Source: Euglena gracilis
Lineage: Eukaryota > Euglenida > Euglenophyceae > Euglenales
DNA: 64,000 nucleotides
Direction: 5' to 3'
Assembly (NCBI GenBank): GCA_039621445.1
Contig: CP154956.1
Coordinates: forward strand, 84,130,474-84,194,473
A model generated the notes under the pieces. It saw nothing but the letters and a program-made list of their open reading frames with translations. It was not told the DNA's origin and did not search any database. The position numbers and the translations under genes are program-made. Shown in pieces: positions 40,937-51,354 of this stretch. Numbering within the stretch: position 1 is the first letter of the stretch; the number at the start of each line of letters is the position of its first letter.

Positions 40937-41117
40937 TACCCCCCCTGGTCCAAGACATACCAATGTTCCAGGAAAATGGCATTGACACGGGTGTGTGTGT
41001 CAACAACAAGCCTTTCAAAGAGCACTGTACATCAAATAAAATGTCAGCTAGTGTCCTGTAAAAGTGGCACAGGTGTGTGTCAACGACTCGGTGTGCCTTG
41101 GACAAGGGGGGGGGGTA
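40937..41117. mobile_element. Family G MITE, copy 1 (G1)
   Basis: TA-CCCCCCCTGGTCCAAGACA at the left; CCTTGGACAAGGGGGGGGGG-TA at the right. Internal words TTCCAGGAAAATGGCATTGA and GTGTGTCAACGACTCGGTG are shared with G2 and G3. Short GTGTGTGTG blocks follow each half. TA lies directly at both ends. Confidence 0.75.
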
Positions 41118-41390
41118 ATACACACATAATACATCTATGCATACACCCCCCCAAGCCCAATGAACACAAAATGACAATCTGGACGGTCTGGACGGGGGAC
41201 GTTCATTGGGCATGGGGGTTCGCTCATTGGTCTATGAAAATTATATGGTGACAACGATCCGGACACGAACGAACAAAGGTATATGGTGTCCAGACGATCC
41301 GGACACAAACGAGCAAAGGTATATGGTGTCCAGACGATCCGGACACCCTCTGTTCATTGGGCAAGGGCGTTCATTGGACAAGGGGGGGAG
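41118..41390. repeat. 40-bp tandem repeat and GTTCATTGG words
   Basis: ACGATCCGGACAC starts at 41254, 41294 and 41334, a period of 40 bp. Each unit includes GAGCAAAGGTATATGGTGTC. On either side lie GTTCATTGGGCA and CCCAATGAACAC words in inverted orientation, so the array may be the interior of a small inverted-repeat element. Confidence 0.75.
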
Positions 41391-41665
41391 GTACATGCAT
41401 GCACACATACGTACATGCAGACATGCATAGAGACATACATACAGAAATGAATACATAAATGCATCCATACATACAGACAAACAAACAGACATACATACAT
41501 ACCTACATACCTACATACACACGTATGTACGTACATAAATACATACATACAAACGTACATACATACATACATACATACATACATACATACATACATACAT
41601 ACATACATACATACATACATACATACGTACATACATACATGCATGCATACATACATATTCATACG
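41391..41665. repeat. (ATAC)n microsatellite
   Basis: TACATACA units dominate from 41400 to 41660, with GTACATGC and CAGACAAACA variants at the left. Long YVCMYVCM frames are artefacts. Confidence 0.97.
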
Positions 41666-42270
41666 CAAACCTGCATAAGCAAGAGAGGGGTCAATAAAAA
41701 TGGGCTCTGGGGAAAACGAAGGGGAGTGTTGAACATTGGGGTGGAAACCAAATTTTACATTCGTATTTTGGGGTTTTCCTTTCCTATGAAAATTGGGTGA
41801 GTGTATAAAGGTTGGGTCGATGTTAAAAGTGCCAGAGGACTGAGACAAATAAGAGACGGTTACGCCATGCAAAAGCCAAGGAGAGCGGTATGTACAAGCC
41901 TGAGCCCAACTAAAGAGTTTGTTAGTGGACACACCAACACAGACAAAGACAACTGTTCACGCTTGACACAGGACAAACATAGGGCAAACTTTGTATGTCC
42001 GAGTTTGCAGTCCAGGACCCTCGATGGGTGAAGTGCGAGCTAAACCGAAATTTGGGGAGAAGACAAAACCAGAGGTCTTTGGAGGCTTAGTTTGTTTGTA
42101 AAGAGGAGAGGGCCCAAACAGCCAGAGGTTGCACAACCGTTCGCCAGCACAGAATCACCAGCGAGGGATGGGGCAAACTAAAGGGCTAAATTTGGAAGGA
42201 ATCCAAGTGCCACGGGGGGGGGATGCCATGCCTGCCCACCATATGGAAGAAAGGCTGGGAGGAGAAATAA
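41666..42270. other. Low-copy stretch, no recognised gene
   Basis: Unique-looking sequence; short frames on the plus strand only. No motif is recognised. Confidence 0.3.
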
Positions 42271-42445
42271 TAGGTGAGTGCGGGGATTGCACTGGAGCAG
42301 CTGGCGTCACCCCGCCCGGGGAAGGAGTGCTGGGCAAGGAGGGCCCGAGCACCGCTACGGCGGTACACGGCACCCCCAACGCAGCACAGCGGAAACTCGC
42401 ACCCCCAACAAAGGCGCAGTGCCCAGATAAATCCCCGCCCCCCGG
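42271..42445. other. GC-rich segment sharing a word with 59.57 kb
   Basis: TTGCACTGGAGCAGCTGGCG at 42287-42306 matches TTGCACTGGAGCTAGCTGGC at 59568-59587, and GGAAGGAGTGCTGGGC resembles GGGGAGTGCAGGGCTGG there. A GTGAGTGCGG donor-like site precedes it. This could be an exon pair or a repeat. Confidence 0.35.
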
Positions 42446-42596
42446 GCGCTTGGCCTGGGCCATGATTGGAGGTAAGGCAGGGGGGCCAATCTCAGGGGGC
42501 CAAGCATGTTCAGAATTTCGGCGGCCATGTGCAGAAGACCAAAGGCCAACTTTAGGGGGGCCAAGTTTGCATGTAAGGAGGAGGGGGGCCAAGCGC
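42446..42596. mobile_element. Family J element, copy 3 (best ends)
   Basis: Starts GCGCTTGGCCTGGGCCATGA and ends GGGGGGCCAAGCGC, giving 10-base inverted termini GCGCTTGGCC. Length 151 bp. Interior words are as in 19036-19188. Target duplication is not obvious. Confidence 0.7.
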
Positions 42597-43278
42597 AAAT
42601 GCAAATATTTTGGTTTTGGTTTAATGCATTCAAATCCAACCATTTTTTGAGATAAAACACACACAACGTTATGAGAAATGGCAAACATTGGTGGGGTGAG
42701 GGGTAGGCAAGCTGTTCAAAGACAGGCAAAAAAACCCAAATCCAGCTGGGTTGGATTTTTCAGCCAAATTTTTGAGGTGCAAAGGCAGGGTCACCTCTGG
42801 CTTCAGAAATTGTCTGCTTTCCATACATCCCTGCCTCTGCCTCTCTCAGGACCAACCCTGACTGCCAAATAACAACCCCCTCCTCTGTGTAACAATGAGC
42901 AAAACACACTAAGAAGATAATTCAACAGAAACATTGGATAAATCACAAAAATCGATGCAGTTGCGTGACAAAAAAAAAGAGGATTCACCGTGGAAAAAGT
43001 CTGAAACTACAAAAAAAGCACCTGGGGTTTTTTGGGTCAGTTTTGACCTTGAAAACTATGCAGGATCATGTGGCATCATGCGGTCAAATTTTTCTACCCC
43101 CTGTATAATGAACAATTATAATTTTACGTAGAAAGAATGCAGAAAATCATTCAAAAAACGATACAAAATGTTCTCTGAAACAAAAAGCAACTGTTTTAAA
43201 TGCTTTTCTGGACCTTTCATTCCTCAAATTTCCCCAAAAAAGCAAATTATGCGGGATTGCACAAGATTATGCAATCCG
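42597..43278. other. Low-copy DNA with a short family I trace
   Basis: AAATCCAGCTGGGTTGGATT...CAGCCAAATTTTTGAGGTG (42735-42780) resembles the family I interior at 35915-35950. No gene. Confidence 0.35.
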
Positions 43279-43286
43279 CATCCCCC

Positions 43287-43828
43287 CAGAGTTCGATATA
43301 AGGGCAGGTGGGGTGGGTTGAACCCCTCTCCACAGCGTCCACCAGGGGGGGGGGGGTGGGGGGACACCCCCAACCTAATCAGAGGCGCGGTCCGGTCCGG
43401 GTGACCGATTTTCGGCCCGGCGCGAAATACTGGGCCGAAAAAACCCACCAAAACGGCCAAAAGTGCCATTTTGGTACTTTTTGGGCAAAATTTGTCAAAA
43501 GTGCTAATTTTTTTCCCTGTGTGAAGCGTCAGAAGGAAAAATTCGACCTTTTTTGGTGGGGGTCTCGGGCAACCCTGAGTTGCACTTAGGCTCCTTGTCT
43601 GTTTATGGCCGGTGCTAAATTCGCTTCTGGCCCAGTTTGTTGTGCGGTGAGTGGCCAGGGACCCCTTACACACACCCCCTTGAGGGGGTCTCGGGTACCC
43701 CCCTGGGGTCTGTCTGGATTGACAGGTGGGGGGGGGTGGTCTGAACCCCCCCCCCCCGGTCCAAGAGGGGGGTGGGGGGGACACCCCTTCAAGCTGAACA
43801 ACGTACGCCCTCTTTATATCCGACCCTG
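43287..43828. mobile_element. Family A copy 3 (A3) interrupted by repeat H
   Basis: Left CAGAGTTCGATATAAGGGCA, right CTCTTTATATCCGACCCTG. The order of family A is kept but the element is 542 bp rather than 392. The excess is repeat H at about 43570-43683, bracketed by GGGGGTCTCGGG at 43558-43569 and 43684-43695. That direct repeat looks like a target duplication, so H inserted into A3. The outer octamers (CATCCCCC and CCCTTCCA) do not match. Confidence 0.75.
43570..43683. mobile_element. Repeat H, copy 2, nested in A3
   Basis: CCCTGAGTTGCACTTAGGCT through GTGAGTGGCCAGGGACCCC matches 14632-14721. It is flanked by the 12-bp direct repeat GGGGGTCTCGGG, which supports transposition. No inverted termini are evident. 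Confidence 0.6.
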
Positions 43829-43924
43829 CCCTTCCAGCTTAACTCCCCCATGGGGGGTCCAGCTCAGGCAAGAAGATTCGTTGTGGCTGGAAAAAAGCTG
43901 GTTGACTCGCCCCCCCCCCATAAA

Positions 43925-44010
43925 CTGAAATTTTACCAAAACCAAAAACACACAAAAAAAACGCAAAAAACCGCAGTTGTCCCCCCCCCCGGGTGACATA
44001 TTAAAGACCA
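43925..44010 (+). repeat. Family K tail
   Basis: AAATTTTACCAAAACCAAAA, a short A-array and GCAGTTGTCCCCCC-GGGTGACAT match the right 80 bp of the long copy at 28195-28612. The head is absent. Confidence 0.6.
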
Positions 44011-44806
44011 CTGGGTCCAAAAAATCGAAACTGCAAAAATACACACACACACACACAAACTGCCAATCAGGGAAAAATCTCCTTTTGAATAAAGTTTTGA
44101 GTTGGCCAGCAAAATTTGGACCCGTTTCACTGGCTGGATCCCCCCTTCCCCGCAGGAAGAGGTTCATCTGATTTCACGCCACACATACAACCAATGGATA
44201 GAGTTGTGTGCTTGAAATCTCTGCATACATGATCCATAAGAATTGACACATTGCACATGATGCATATGCCACGACACATACGTATGACACAACAAACATG
44301 ATACAAAATATGCATACCGGCACCTGAAAATGAACAGATACACCATCTACCGATCCAAATCAAATAATGTGTGCAACTGACATTTCATTGAATGCAACCA
44401 TCGGGGTTTGGCAGCAGGGATAGATAGAACAGAGCCTGAAAAGTTCACCCATTCAAGCCACTGGGAGGCAAACCTGCTTGCTGTGCCACATTGCTCCATC
44501 GATGGGGTCAATTTTTTGGTCCGTTGGGACTCGCACCAAAGGTGGAGTGGACACAACACAGATGCCAGAGATCTCACAGGGAAGCGTGGCGGCTGCGGGC
44601 ACAAGCTCCTGGTCCACCAATGACGGGTGGGGACTCCGGTGGGCCATCGCTGCGGGCACCAGTGCCCCACTCCACAGCGTCCAACATAAAAGATGGGAAA
44701 GGGGGGGGGTTGGAAGCAAACTGCTGGAGCAGCCTGTGCATGGCTCTTGCTGCACATGGGAGTGTGCCTGGGCCACTTGCCTTGAGGGCATATATAACTG
44801 TATAAT
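44011..44806. other. Low-copy DNA, no recognised gene
   Basis: A short CA run at 44041 and unassigned frames on both strands (up to 195 aa on the minus strand, extending into element O). No known domain. Confidence 0.3.
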
Positions 44807-45312
44807 ATATGGCAGCTCCCAACTATACGACCTGCGGGTCGAATGAGCAGGGGGGGGGGTCGTATGGTGGGACCCGTGTCCCACTTTTCGACTTCTCGGT
44901 CCCGCGGCGCCGGGGAAACGCGGTTTCTGGGCAACCATCGGCGGATCCGGGGAGGGTTCCCACTTAATTTTAGGAATAGGGTTAGGGTTAAGATCGGCGT
45001 GCCGAAAATTGGCCAATTTTAGGGACGAAGTTAGGTCGGAAGTTAGGTCCCCATTTTGGAAGATTTTCGACAACGCACCTAGGCTCAAATTTGCCCAAAT
45101 TCGGCCGAAAGTCGCCCAAATTCGTCCGGGATGCGGCCTAACTTCTCCCCAACTTCCCCAAAATGGGTGCCCCACGGCCCGCCGGCCGGAACCCTGGCCC
45201 TATCCATAACCCCGACTTTCCCCCGAAGGTCGGACCTGGGTCCCACCATACGATCCCCCCCTCCGCTCTCAACTATCCGACTCGCGGGTCGTATAGTTGG
45301 GAGCTGCCATAT
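44807..45312. mobile_element. Foldback element O
   Basis: Perfect 26-base inverted termini, ATATGGCAGCTCCCAACTAT-ACGACC at 44807-44832 and its complement at 45287-45312. Inner arms continue the pairing: TCGTATGGTGGGACCC (about 44860) against GGGTCCCACCATACGA (about 45239). The interior holds GTTAGGTCGGAAGTTAGGTC and AGGGTTAGGGTTAAG words and no gene. It lies in an AT-repeat context (TATAATATAT on the left, TATATATGTATG beyond L1 on the right), so it probably targeted that tract. Confidence 0.8.
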
Positions 45313-45313
45313 A

Positions 45314-45780
45314 CAGGGGGGGGGAAATGCACTCGCCCGGCCTCGGAAAAAATGCGCAAAAATGCGCAAAAAAATGCGCAAAAAAATGCGCATTTTTGGA
45401 AAAAATGCGCAAAAATGTGCAAAATCCGAGAAAAAATGCGCAAAAATCACGAAAACGCAAAAAATTACCCAAAAACATGCAAAAATGGCACCAAATTTGA
45501 AGAAATTATGTAGAATAATGAGGAAAATGTAAGTATCAAAAAAAGTCGAAAATTTCAAATTTTTGCAAAAAATTGCAAAAATGGTCAAAAAATGCGAAAA
45601 TTTTGGAAAATCACGAAAAAATGTGCCAAAAAGCAAAAAAATGCGCTGAAAAAAACGAAAAAATGTGCAAAAAATGCGAAAAAATGCGCAAAAATGCGCA
45701 TTTTTGGAAAATTTGAAAAAATGCGCAAAAAATGCGAAAAAATGCGAAAAAATGCGAAACGCATTTTTCCCACCCCCCTG
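45314..45780. mobile_element. Family L element, copy 1 (ATGCGCAAAA array)
   Basis: Starts CAGGGGGGGGG and ends CCCACCCCCCTG, with CATATA directly outside both ends (45308-45313 and 45781-45786). The interior is a dense array of ATGCGCAAAA and ATGCGAAAA words with a less regular middle (GGCACCAAATTTGAAGAAAT). A sister copy is 60980-61310. It is inserted exactly at the right end of element O, so O was there first. Confidence 0.65.
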
Positions 45781-45799
45781 CATATATATGTATGTGCGT

Positions 45800-45801
45800 G
45801 T

Positions 45802-45863
<62 letters not shown>
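45800..45863. repeat. (CA)n microsatellite
   Basis: Uninterrupted CA after GTGTGTA. Confidence 0.97.
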
Positions 45864-45899
45864 CCTATGCATATAGATGTGTTTGCGGGACCTCCTAAA

Positions 45900-46135
45900 A
45901 AAATATGTTGGGCGTGTCCGGGTGGAGAACGGTGGCATATCCCGCCCGCCCCGCCCCGCCCAGCGCCGTCCGGAGCCCCGCCTGGTCGATGGGGTCGGCG
46001 ACGCAGCTGGGCTGATCCAGAGCGAGGGTGCTGGGGTGGTGGGCTGCCCTCTGCCGGCTGAGTCACCTGTCAGAGCTGTAGCTTCGCTCGCCAACGGCCG
46101 CACGAGCCCTTTCCGTAGGGGGGGGGCTAACCCCC
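45900..46135. other. GC-rich island, possible exon
   Basis: CCGCCCGCCCCGCCCCGCCC and neighbours. On the minus strand the peptide SPTPSTRRGSGRRW would fit the basic S/P-rich style of the NPF family segments, but no NPF motif occurs. Uncertain. Confidence 0.25.
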
Positions 46136-46470
46136 CAAACATAAAAGGCAGGTCCAACTAAATGGCCCTCCGGGGGGGGCCACATAGCTGGATTAAGGAT
46201 CCAATTTTTTTTGCGTTATTGATGGAATTTTAGGCCTAATTTAAAAATTAGTGTGGAGTGTACAAGTTAGGCCTGAAGTTAGGCCGAACTCCTAACCCTA
46301 ATCCTATTTCATCAATAATCAAAAAAATTCCCCAACCCCCCTTGGTCCAACAATGACCGAAAACTGTCACAATGAAATTATTTGGGATTTTGGGATTTTG
46401 ATTATTTGGGATTATTTGGATTTGAAATTATTTATTCCATCTCACGCCGCTCACACGGCGTCTGTCAGTG
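46136..46470. other. Low-copy DNA with TTAGGC words
   Basis: TTAGGCCTAA, GTTAGGCCTGAAGTTAGGCC and CTAACCCTAATCCTA between 46230 and 46310. Related to words in element O, so perhaps a fragment of it. Not a telomere array. Confidence 0.35.
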
Positions 46471-46580
46471 CTCTCCGGAGGGGGGGGGTTGTATTTGGCG
46501 AAATTTCAAGACCCCCAGAAAGGTTTTTATTTGGGGTTTTGTATTTGGGTTTTTTTTTTAAATATCTGGGGGGTGGGGGT
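46471..46580. mobile_element. Family D fragment
   Basis: GGCGAAATTTCAAGACCCCC and repeated TTTTATTTGGGGTTTTGTAT match the family D interior next to its G-runs. Truncated. Confidence 0.5.
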
Positions 46581-47630
46581 AGACCACCCCCAACCACCAT
46601 GGAACCACACAAAAATATTCCTTTGGTGAAACAGGACAAATTTGACATATCATTGGTGACGGTAATGGGAAGCCCTGGTGGGGGGGGGTCGCACCCCCCC
46701 AGGATGGGGCAGGTCCGACCACCCCACCACCCACAGGGTTTCGGGGATTCCCATACAGCCCTGGGGGAAGGGAGTCAACTCCCCCGCTCTGTGCAACTGC
46801 TCAAAATCCCAAAAAATCTGCAGAATCCTGCCATTATGACTTGTTTCTGCAAATACAATTGATACATAAATCCTCAAATGTTCAGGGCATTCTATGTGGA
46901 CCCTCACCCCCACGTCAATCCCCCCCAAATATAAGCAACCAGATATTTGGGTTCCTGCCCCAGCAGTTGCTGACATTTGGAACTTTTTTGTTTGCTGTTC
47001 CAATGCCATTTTAATGAATATTCCTCCACAACGTCCAGTCAAAGGTTGCTTATATTCAGCATTGCTGATATTTGGGTGTCGGACAAAAACTGGTCAAAAA
47101 TTGATTTTTGGGGGATTGTTTAGAGTGAGGGGTTGCTGATATGGGGGTTTTCCCTCTGACTGTAGAATCCAGGTGGGAATTGTTGTCCTTGAAACCAAGG
47201 GAGAAGAAAAGGCTCGAAATGCGAGCACCGAGGGAATGCATGCTGCAAAGCAGTCAAAGTATGATACAGGGAGGAGGAGGCACAGCAGTCGAGTCCAGGG
47301 TTCAGCCAGCATGCTTTGCTTCTGCATTTCGGAACAGCATCAATCCATGCGGGTTTGCATAAATCGCGGGTCCGTGGCTGCGCAGGTGCGCATCCATGCA
47401 AAAAGACATGGGCATCCATCCAGGGGGACACAAATGCACAGAGGAATTTTTTGTCTGCACACTTCTGCATGCATTGAGGACTTCATAGCACATGACTTTA
47501 GATTGCGAGAAAAATGAAAAAGAATCTTTACACCATAACCACGTTTTGGCTTTGGAGTCATAGGCGATTGGTGGAAGCCTGGAAAAAAGTCACACGACAG
47601 TGCAGTCAGAAAGCAGCGGGGGCAGAGGCA
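46581..47630. other. Low-copy stretch, no recognised gene
   Basis: GGGGGGGTCGCACCCCCCC at 46681 is a G/C-run palindrome. The remainder has no repeats of known family and only unassigned frames. Confidence 0.3.
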
Positions 47631-47634
47631 GACA

Positions 47635-47880
47635 GTGGAGCACAGACAGACTGCGATGGCGAGCTTGGGAAACAATCAGACCGGAAAGAGTGGGAACGAA
47701 GGCAGCGCCGGCCGTACTAAAACTGGCACGGTGGACCCATCGGAAGGAGCCTCGTGCCCAGGGGCCGGGAGAAGGCCCAGCTTCCGACAAACCTTTGGTG
47801 CAACAAAGGAGTGTGCACCGATCTGTCACGGACTCCCCAAAAGACGTTTGCTATTCTGGTGTGAGTGGGTGGGAATATGA
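47635..47880 (+). CDS. Uncharacterised coding-like open frame
   Basis: The frame has two possible starts, ATG at 47635 and at 47656. From the second it reads MASLGNNQTGKSGNEGSAG, then a stretch rich in G, T and S with RRPSFRQTFGATKECAP. The composition is that of a soluble or disordered protein, not of a simple repeat. No family is recognised. Overlapping frames exist on the other strand. Confidence 0.25.
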   Translation: MEHRQTAMASLGNNQTGKSGNEGSAGRTKTGTVDPSEGASCPGAGRRPSFRQTFGATKECAPICHGLPKRRLLFWCEWVGI

Positions 47881-48140
47881 GGGCTTTGGGGGGGGGGCTG
47901 GAATGGGAACAGGAGTTGGATCAGAGTGCAGATCTTGAGCGCCGAGGATGATGACTGGTCCTGCGAGGACAAGGAAATGAGGTTGGAAGATGAAAATGGT
48001 TTCCTGTCTGAAGGCAGTTTCTCGACAACATGGCCCCAAAAAAGGCAAAGAATGGGGGGCTGCCAAGATCAGTCAAAGCAGGAGGTCAACTGGGGGGTTT
48101 GCACACAAGGAGAAAGAGGAGGGTCAACCAGGGTTTGATG

Positions 48141-48383
48141 TAAACCCCCCCCCCCCCCCCCCCCAAATAACCTGGCGGTACCTTGGCAGTGACCAAATAA
48201 CTTGGTGGGGTGCCAGGCAAAAAAAGATGGCTCCAGTAACTTGGCACCTCCATTTTAATGTGAAAGCACCTTACGACGCTAAAAAAAAAAAAAGAGCCCA
48301 AATAACCTGGCAGGGGGGGGGAAGGCCGAAAGGATGGTTCCAATAATTTGGCACTCCGCCAGGTCATTGGGGGGGGGGGGGTT
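48141..48383. mobile_element. Family F MITE (AATAACCTGGC words)
   Basis: Begins TA-AACCCCCC with a C-run of about 18 and ends with a G-run and GTT at 48383. Inside, AAATAACCTGGC, CCAAATAACTTGG, CCAGTAACTTGGCA, CCAAATAACCTGGCAGG and CCAATAATTTGGCA are variants of one word repeated in both orientations (CCAGGTCATTGG). A fragment is at 54518-54570. Confidence 0.6.
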
Positions 48384-48540
48384 GAAAGCCGGGGGGCTGG
48401 TGTCCCACCTGATACCCAGGTGGGACCAGAGGCAGGTGTTTGTTTGACAGACAACAAGCAGGTGTGTGCCCACAGAACCAACAAAGCAGCCCCCTCCATG
48501 AAAGCTGCAAAAAGCCACCCCTGGATGCCGACTTGAGCTT
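48384..48540. other. Low-copy spacer
   Basis: Unassigned sequence between family F and family K. Confidence 0.4.
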
Positions 48541-48544
48541 ACGA

Positions 48545-48653
48545 GGGGGGATTCAACATGGACCCTCGGCAAATGCATAAACCGTGAAAAAACAAAAAAA
48601 AAAGCAAAAAAAACAAAAAAAAGCAACAAAACCCGCAAATTTTGCCGAAATCA

Positions 48654-48725
<72 letters not shown>
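48545..48725 (+). repeat. Family K copy merged with (CA)n
   Basis: GGGGGGATTCAACATGGACC, CTCGGCAAATGCAT, an AAAAAGCAAAAA array, AAATTTTGCCGAAATCAAAA and then a 68-bp CA tract (48657-48724) that replaces the usual tail. The microsatellite apparently grew inside the repeat. Confidence 0.65.
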
Positions 48726-48729
<4 letters not shown>

Positions 48730-48767
48730 TGTTTGCATCCCCCCCTTGGGCCGGCCACACACCGCTG

Positions 48768-48831
48768 GCGCTGGCCGGACCTCCACCGTTGCCCAGGAGG
48801 GGCGAACTGGACACACATCCGCGCGGTCACA
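48768..48831. repeat. 63-bp duplicated block, copy 2
   Basis: Almost identical to 26030-26092 and in the same orientation. Confidence 0.75.
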
Positions 48832-50430
48832 ACCCGACGACTGACGGGACAAGAAGGGGATGGATGGGTGGAGGGGCATGGCACACTAAAGGTCTTGGGG
48901 GTTGGCGACCGGCGGGGATGGACAAGGAAAGGCATTGGATTGGTTCATTCTGACCTTGCTCAACCTCCATGGTCGACGAACTTTTGTGTTTGTGGTTAGA
49001 GCCCTATGTTTAGGCTTCCATCTGAACCTTCTTTTGTTAACCTTGAGATACACAAACCTTGTTCCTGATGTGTGTAACACCTATGATGTGTTTGGAAACA
49101 CTTGGCCTCAGCCATTAATACTGTGACGGTGGGACAATTTTGGAAAATAACACAGGAGAGAGGTTACACCGCCGTCTTGGTCAATTATTACACCCATCCA
49201 CCGATGAGGCCAAAGCATGAAACCAATGCAAATTATATTCTAAATAAAAATCGGAATTTTTTTTGCCCGAAGCGATGTTTTTTGGCCTCGCGGACCCGGA
49301 AAATTGTTTTCCAGTCGAAAATGGGCGTTTTCGACCCCCCCCCCCGGCCCCCGTTTTTTTTTAAGCCCGAAACCCATGCAGTTTGGGTCATTTCCGGGTC
49401 AAAAAAGTCGAAAAATCAAATATCTTTTTTTGCCCCAAAGGATGTTTTTTGACGTGCATTTCCCGGCGGAGCACCTGAAAACAATCTTTTTCCAGGCAGT
49501 GGGAGGGGGGCAAATGGCGCAAAAGAGTCGGGGGAGCTGCACCACTTTGTCCAGCCCCGGTGGTGCCGCGTGGGCAGCAGAATCCATTGATGGTGTTGTG
49601 GGCGGTGGCCACAGCGCTGGACCACGGGAGACGGGGAGAGGGCCCACAGAGACTGAGGGGGGAGCAGATTTGTGTGTCCTGAACTGAAGAGGGAAACCCA
49701 CACTTCCCCCAGTGGAAGACGGGACGCGATGGTGCCAGTCCCCTGACCTGGGAAGCTGCCATCTGAGAGGTTGGCCCAAGCAGCTTCCCTGGTGGGACTC
49801 TGAGAGGTTCTGGGGCATGACAAATTCCCGGGGGGGGGTGTTTGGTAAGCGCTGGAAAAGAGGGCGTGGAGCAGGAGAGAGGGGGGTAATGCTCAGACAG
49901 GGGGGAGACAACGTGGAAAAAAGGCGTTCGGGTCGGTTTCTTGTAGATGAGAACCGACCCATAATCTGAAGATATTTGGGCGCGTTAAAAAAAGAGAAAC
50001 AGCCCCCAAATTAACGCCCATAACTTGTTATGTGATCTTCTGAGAAAATACCGTTGCATATTGCAAAAAAAACCACATCAAGATGCTTCGCAAAAATTGT
50101 TCCCAAGGAAAATGCAGTCGAAAAAATGTTTATGGTGGGCTTCAGCAAAGCCTAAGACAGGGGGGGGGTTCATTCCACCCACAGAACAACCCTTGGGGGC
50201 GCCCAAATCACCCCGGCCATGGTCACACACAAAGCGCACACAAGCAAACAAACACAACAATGCACATCGACACACATGGACACAGAAATTCGTGGGTGGG
50301 TGGCACCACCGATGCAACGGTTCCGGACGTTGATCACAAAGGGTCCTGTGCAGTGTCAGGGCAGCCCCAGGGGTGACTGACGTAGGTGGGCAGCTTGCTT
50401 CCAAACGACCTGAAAGAGACAAATGTTGAC
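48832..50430. other. Low-copy 1.6 kb, no recognised gene
   Basis: TTTTTTTGCCCGAAGCGATG (49259) and TTTTTTTGCCCCAAAGGATG (49425) form a diverged direct repeat 166 bp apart. Minus-strand frames of 124-187 aa cover 49388-49962 without a known motif. Confidence 0.3.
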
Positions 50431-50438
50431 GGTGGCAT

Positions 50439-50548
50439 TACCTCCCGCTGTCCAAGACCAATGTCCATGTGTCGTTGACACAGAGGGGGGGGTGTCAACG
50501 ACACGGTCATTCAACGAAAACTCTCAAGTGGTGTTCCAGAAAAGTGCC

Positions 50549-50627
<79 letters not shown>

Positions 50628-50665
50628 AACGACACGGTGTGTCTTGGACGGCGGGGGGGGGGGTA
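50439..50665. mobile_element. Family G MITE, copy 2 (G2), with internal (GT)n
   Basis: Left TA-CCTCCCGCTGTCCAAGACC, right GTCTTGGACGGCGGGGGGGG-TA. The inner palindrome GTGTCGTTGACAC (left) faces GTGTCAACGACAC (twice). A perfect GT tract of about 76 bp at 50551-50626 sits where G1 has only GTGTGTGTG, so the microsatellite expanded inside the element. Confidence 0.8.
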
Positions 50666-51104
50666 ATTCAACAACCCAAACTTCAATGACATCAAATGGA
50701 ATCAGAAATGAGGGTGTTTGCTTTCCCACCAGAAATACACACATCCCGCCAAAAAAAATGTCTTTGCACAATATTTTTCCACCTACGCCCTCCCCAGCTC
50801 ACTGTCCTGGGGGAGGACATGTTGGCTCCAAAAGCAGGGGTCCCCTGGTTGGAAACAAGCCCGACTGGGTACCGACGGACTGGGAACCGGGTACCAAAAA
50901 TGTTGAAACTGCAAGAATGCACCCCAAAACTGTGGCCTTCAATTGTGGCCAAATACCAATTTTATGCCAAATTTTTGTTGTGTACCTCTTATTTTTCGAA
51001 GAAATGTGCAATTATTTTCCAAAATGAAGCATCTCTGGTGAAGAAAAAAAATGTTGTATCCACCCAAATTTTTTCTATTTTTTTCCTGAATGACACCAGC
51101 GTCT
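50666..51104. other. Low-copy stretch, no recognised gene
   Basis: Unassigned frames only. Confidence 0.3.
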
Positions 51105-51354
51105 GGGGGGGGCTTTATATTTGGGGGGGGGGTTTGGGGGGGGGTCAAAATGGGTCAAAAATGGGTCGGAAAAGGGCTGCCAGTTCAAATTTTAGGACTG
51201 TTTGCGTGGTCCACCGAAGATCATAGAGGCCACCCGAAAATTTTTAATCTTCTCCCCTAATTTAAAGCCCCCCGCCAAATAAAAAGCCCCCACTGAGGGT
51301 CTTGAAATCCTGTCCAAATATAAAGTCGGGTGGCTGAGATTTGGGGGGGTTTTA
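51105..51354. mobile_element. Family D element, diverged copy
   Basis: GGGGGGGCTTTATATTTGGG at the left; CCAAATAAAAAGCCCCCA, CTTGAAATCCTGTCCAAATA and TTTGGGGGGGTTT-TA (51353-51354) at the right. The hairpin core is not visible. Confidence 0.5.

Noticed and set aside
41354-41932. 192-aa minus-strand frame rich in YVCM
   Set aside because: Translation of the (ATAC)n repeat.
45085-45861. 258-aa minus-strand frame with FAHFFAFF repeats
   Set aside because: Translation of the family L ATGCGCAAAA array and the CA tract.
44975-46310. Telomere-like TTAGGG / CCCTAA words
   Set aside because: Only two or three imperfect units inside element O and a related fragment; not an interstitial telomere array.
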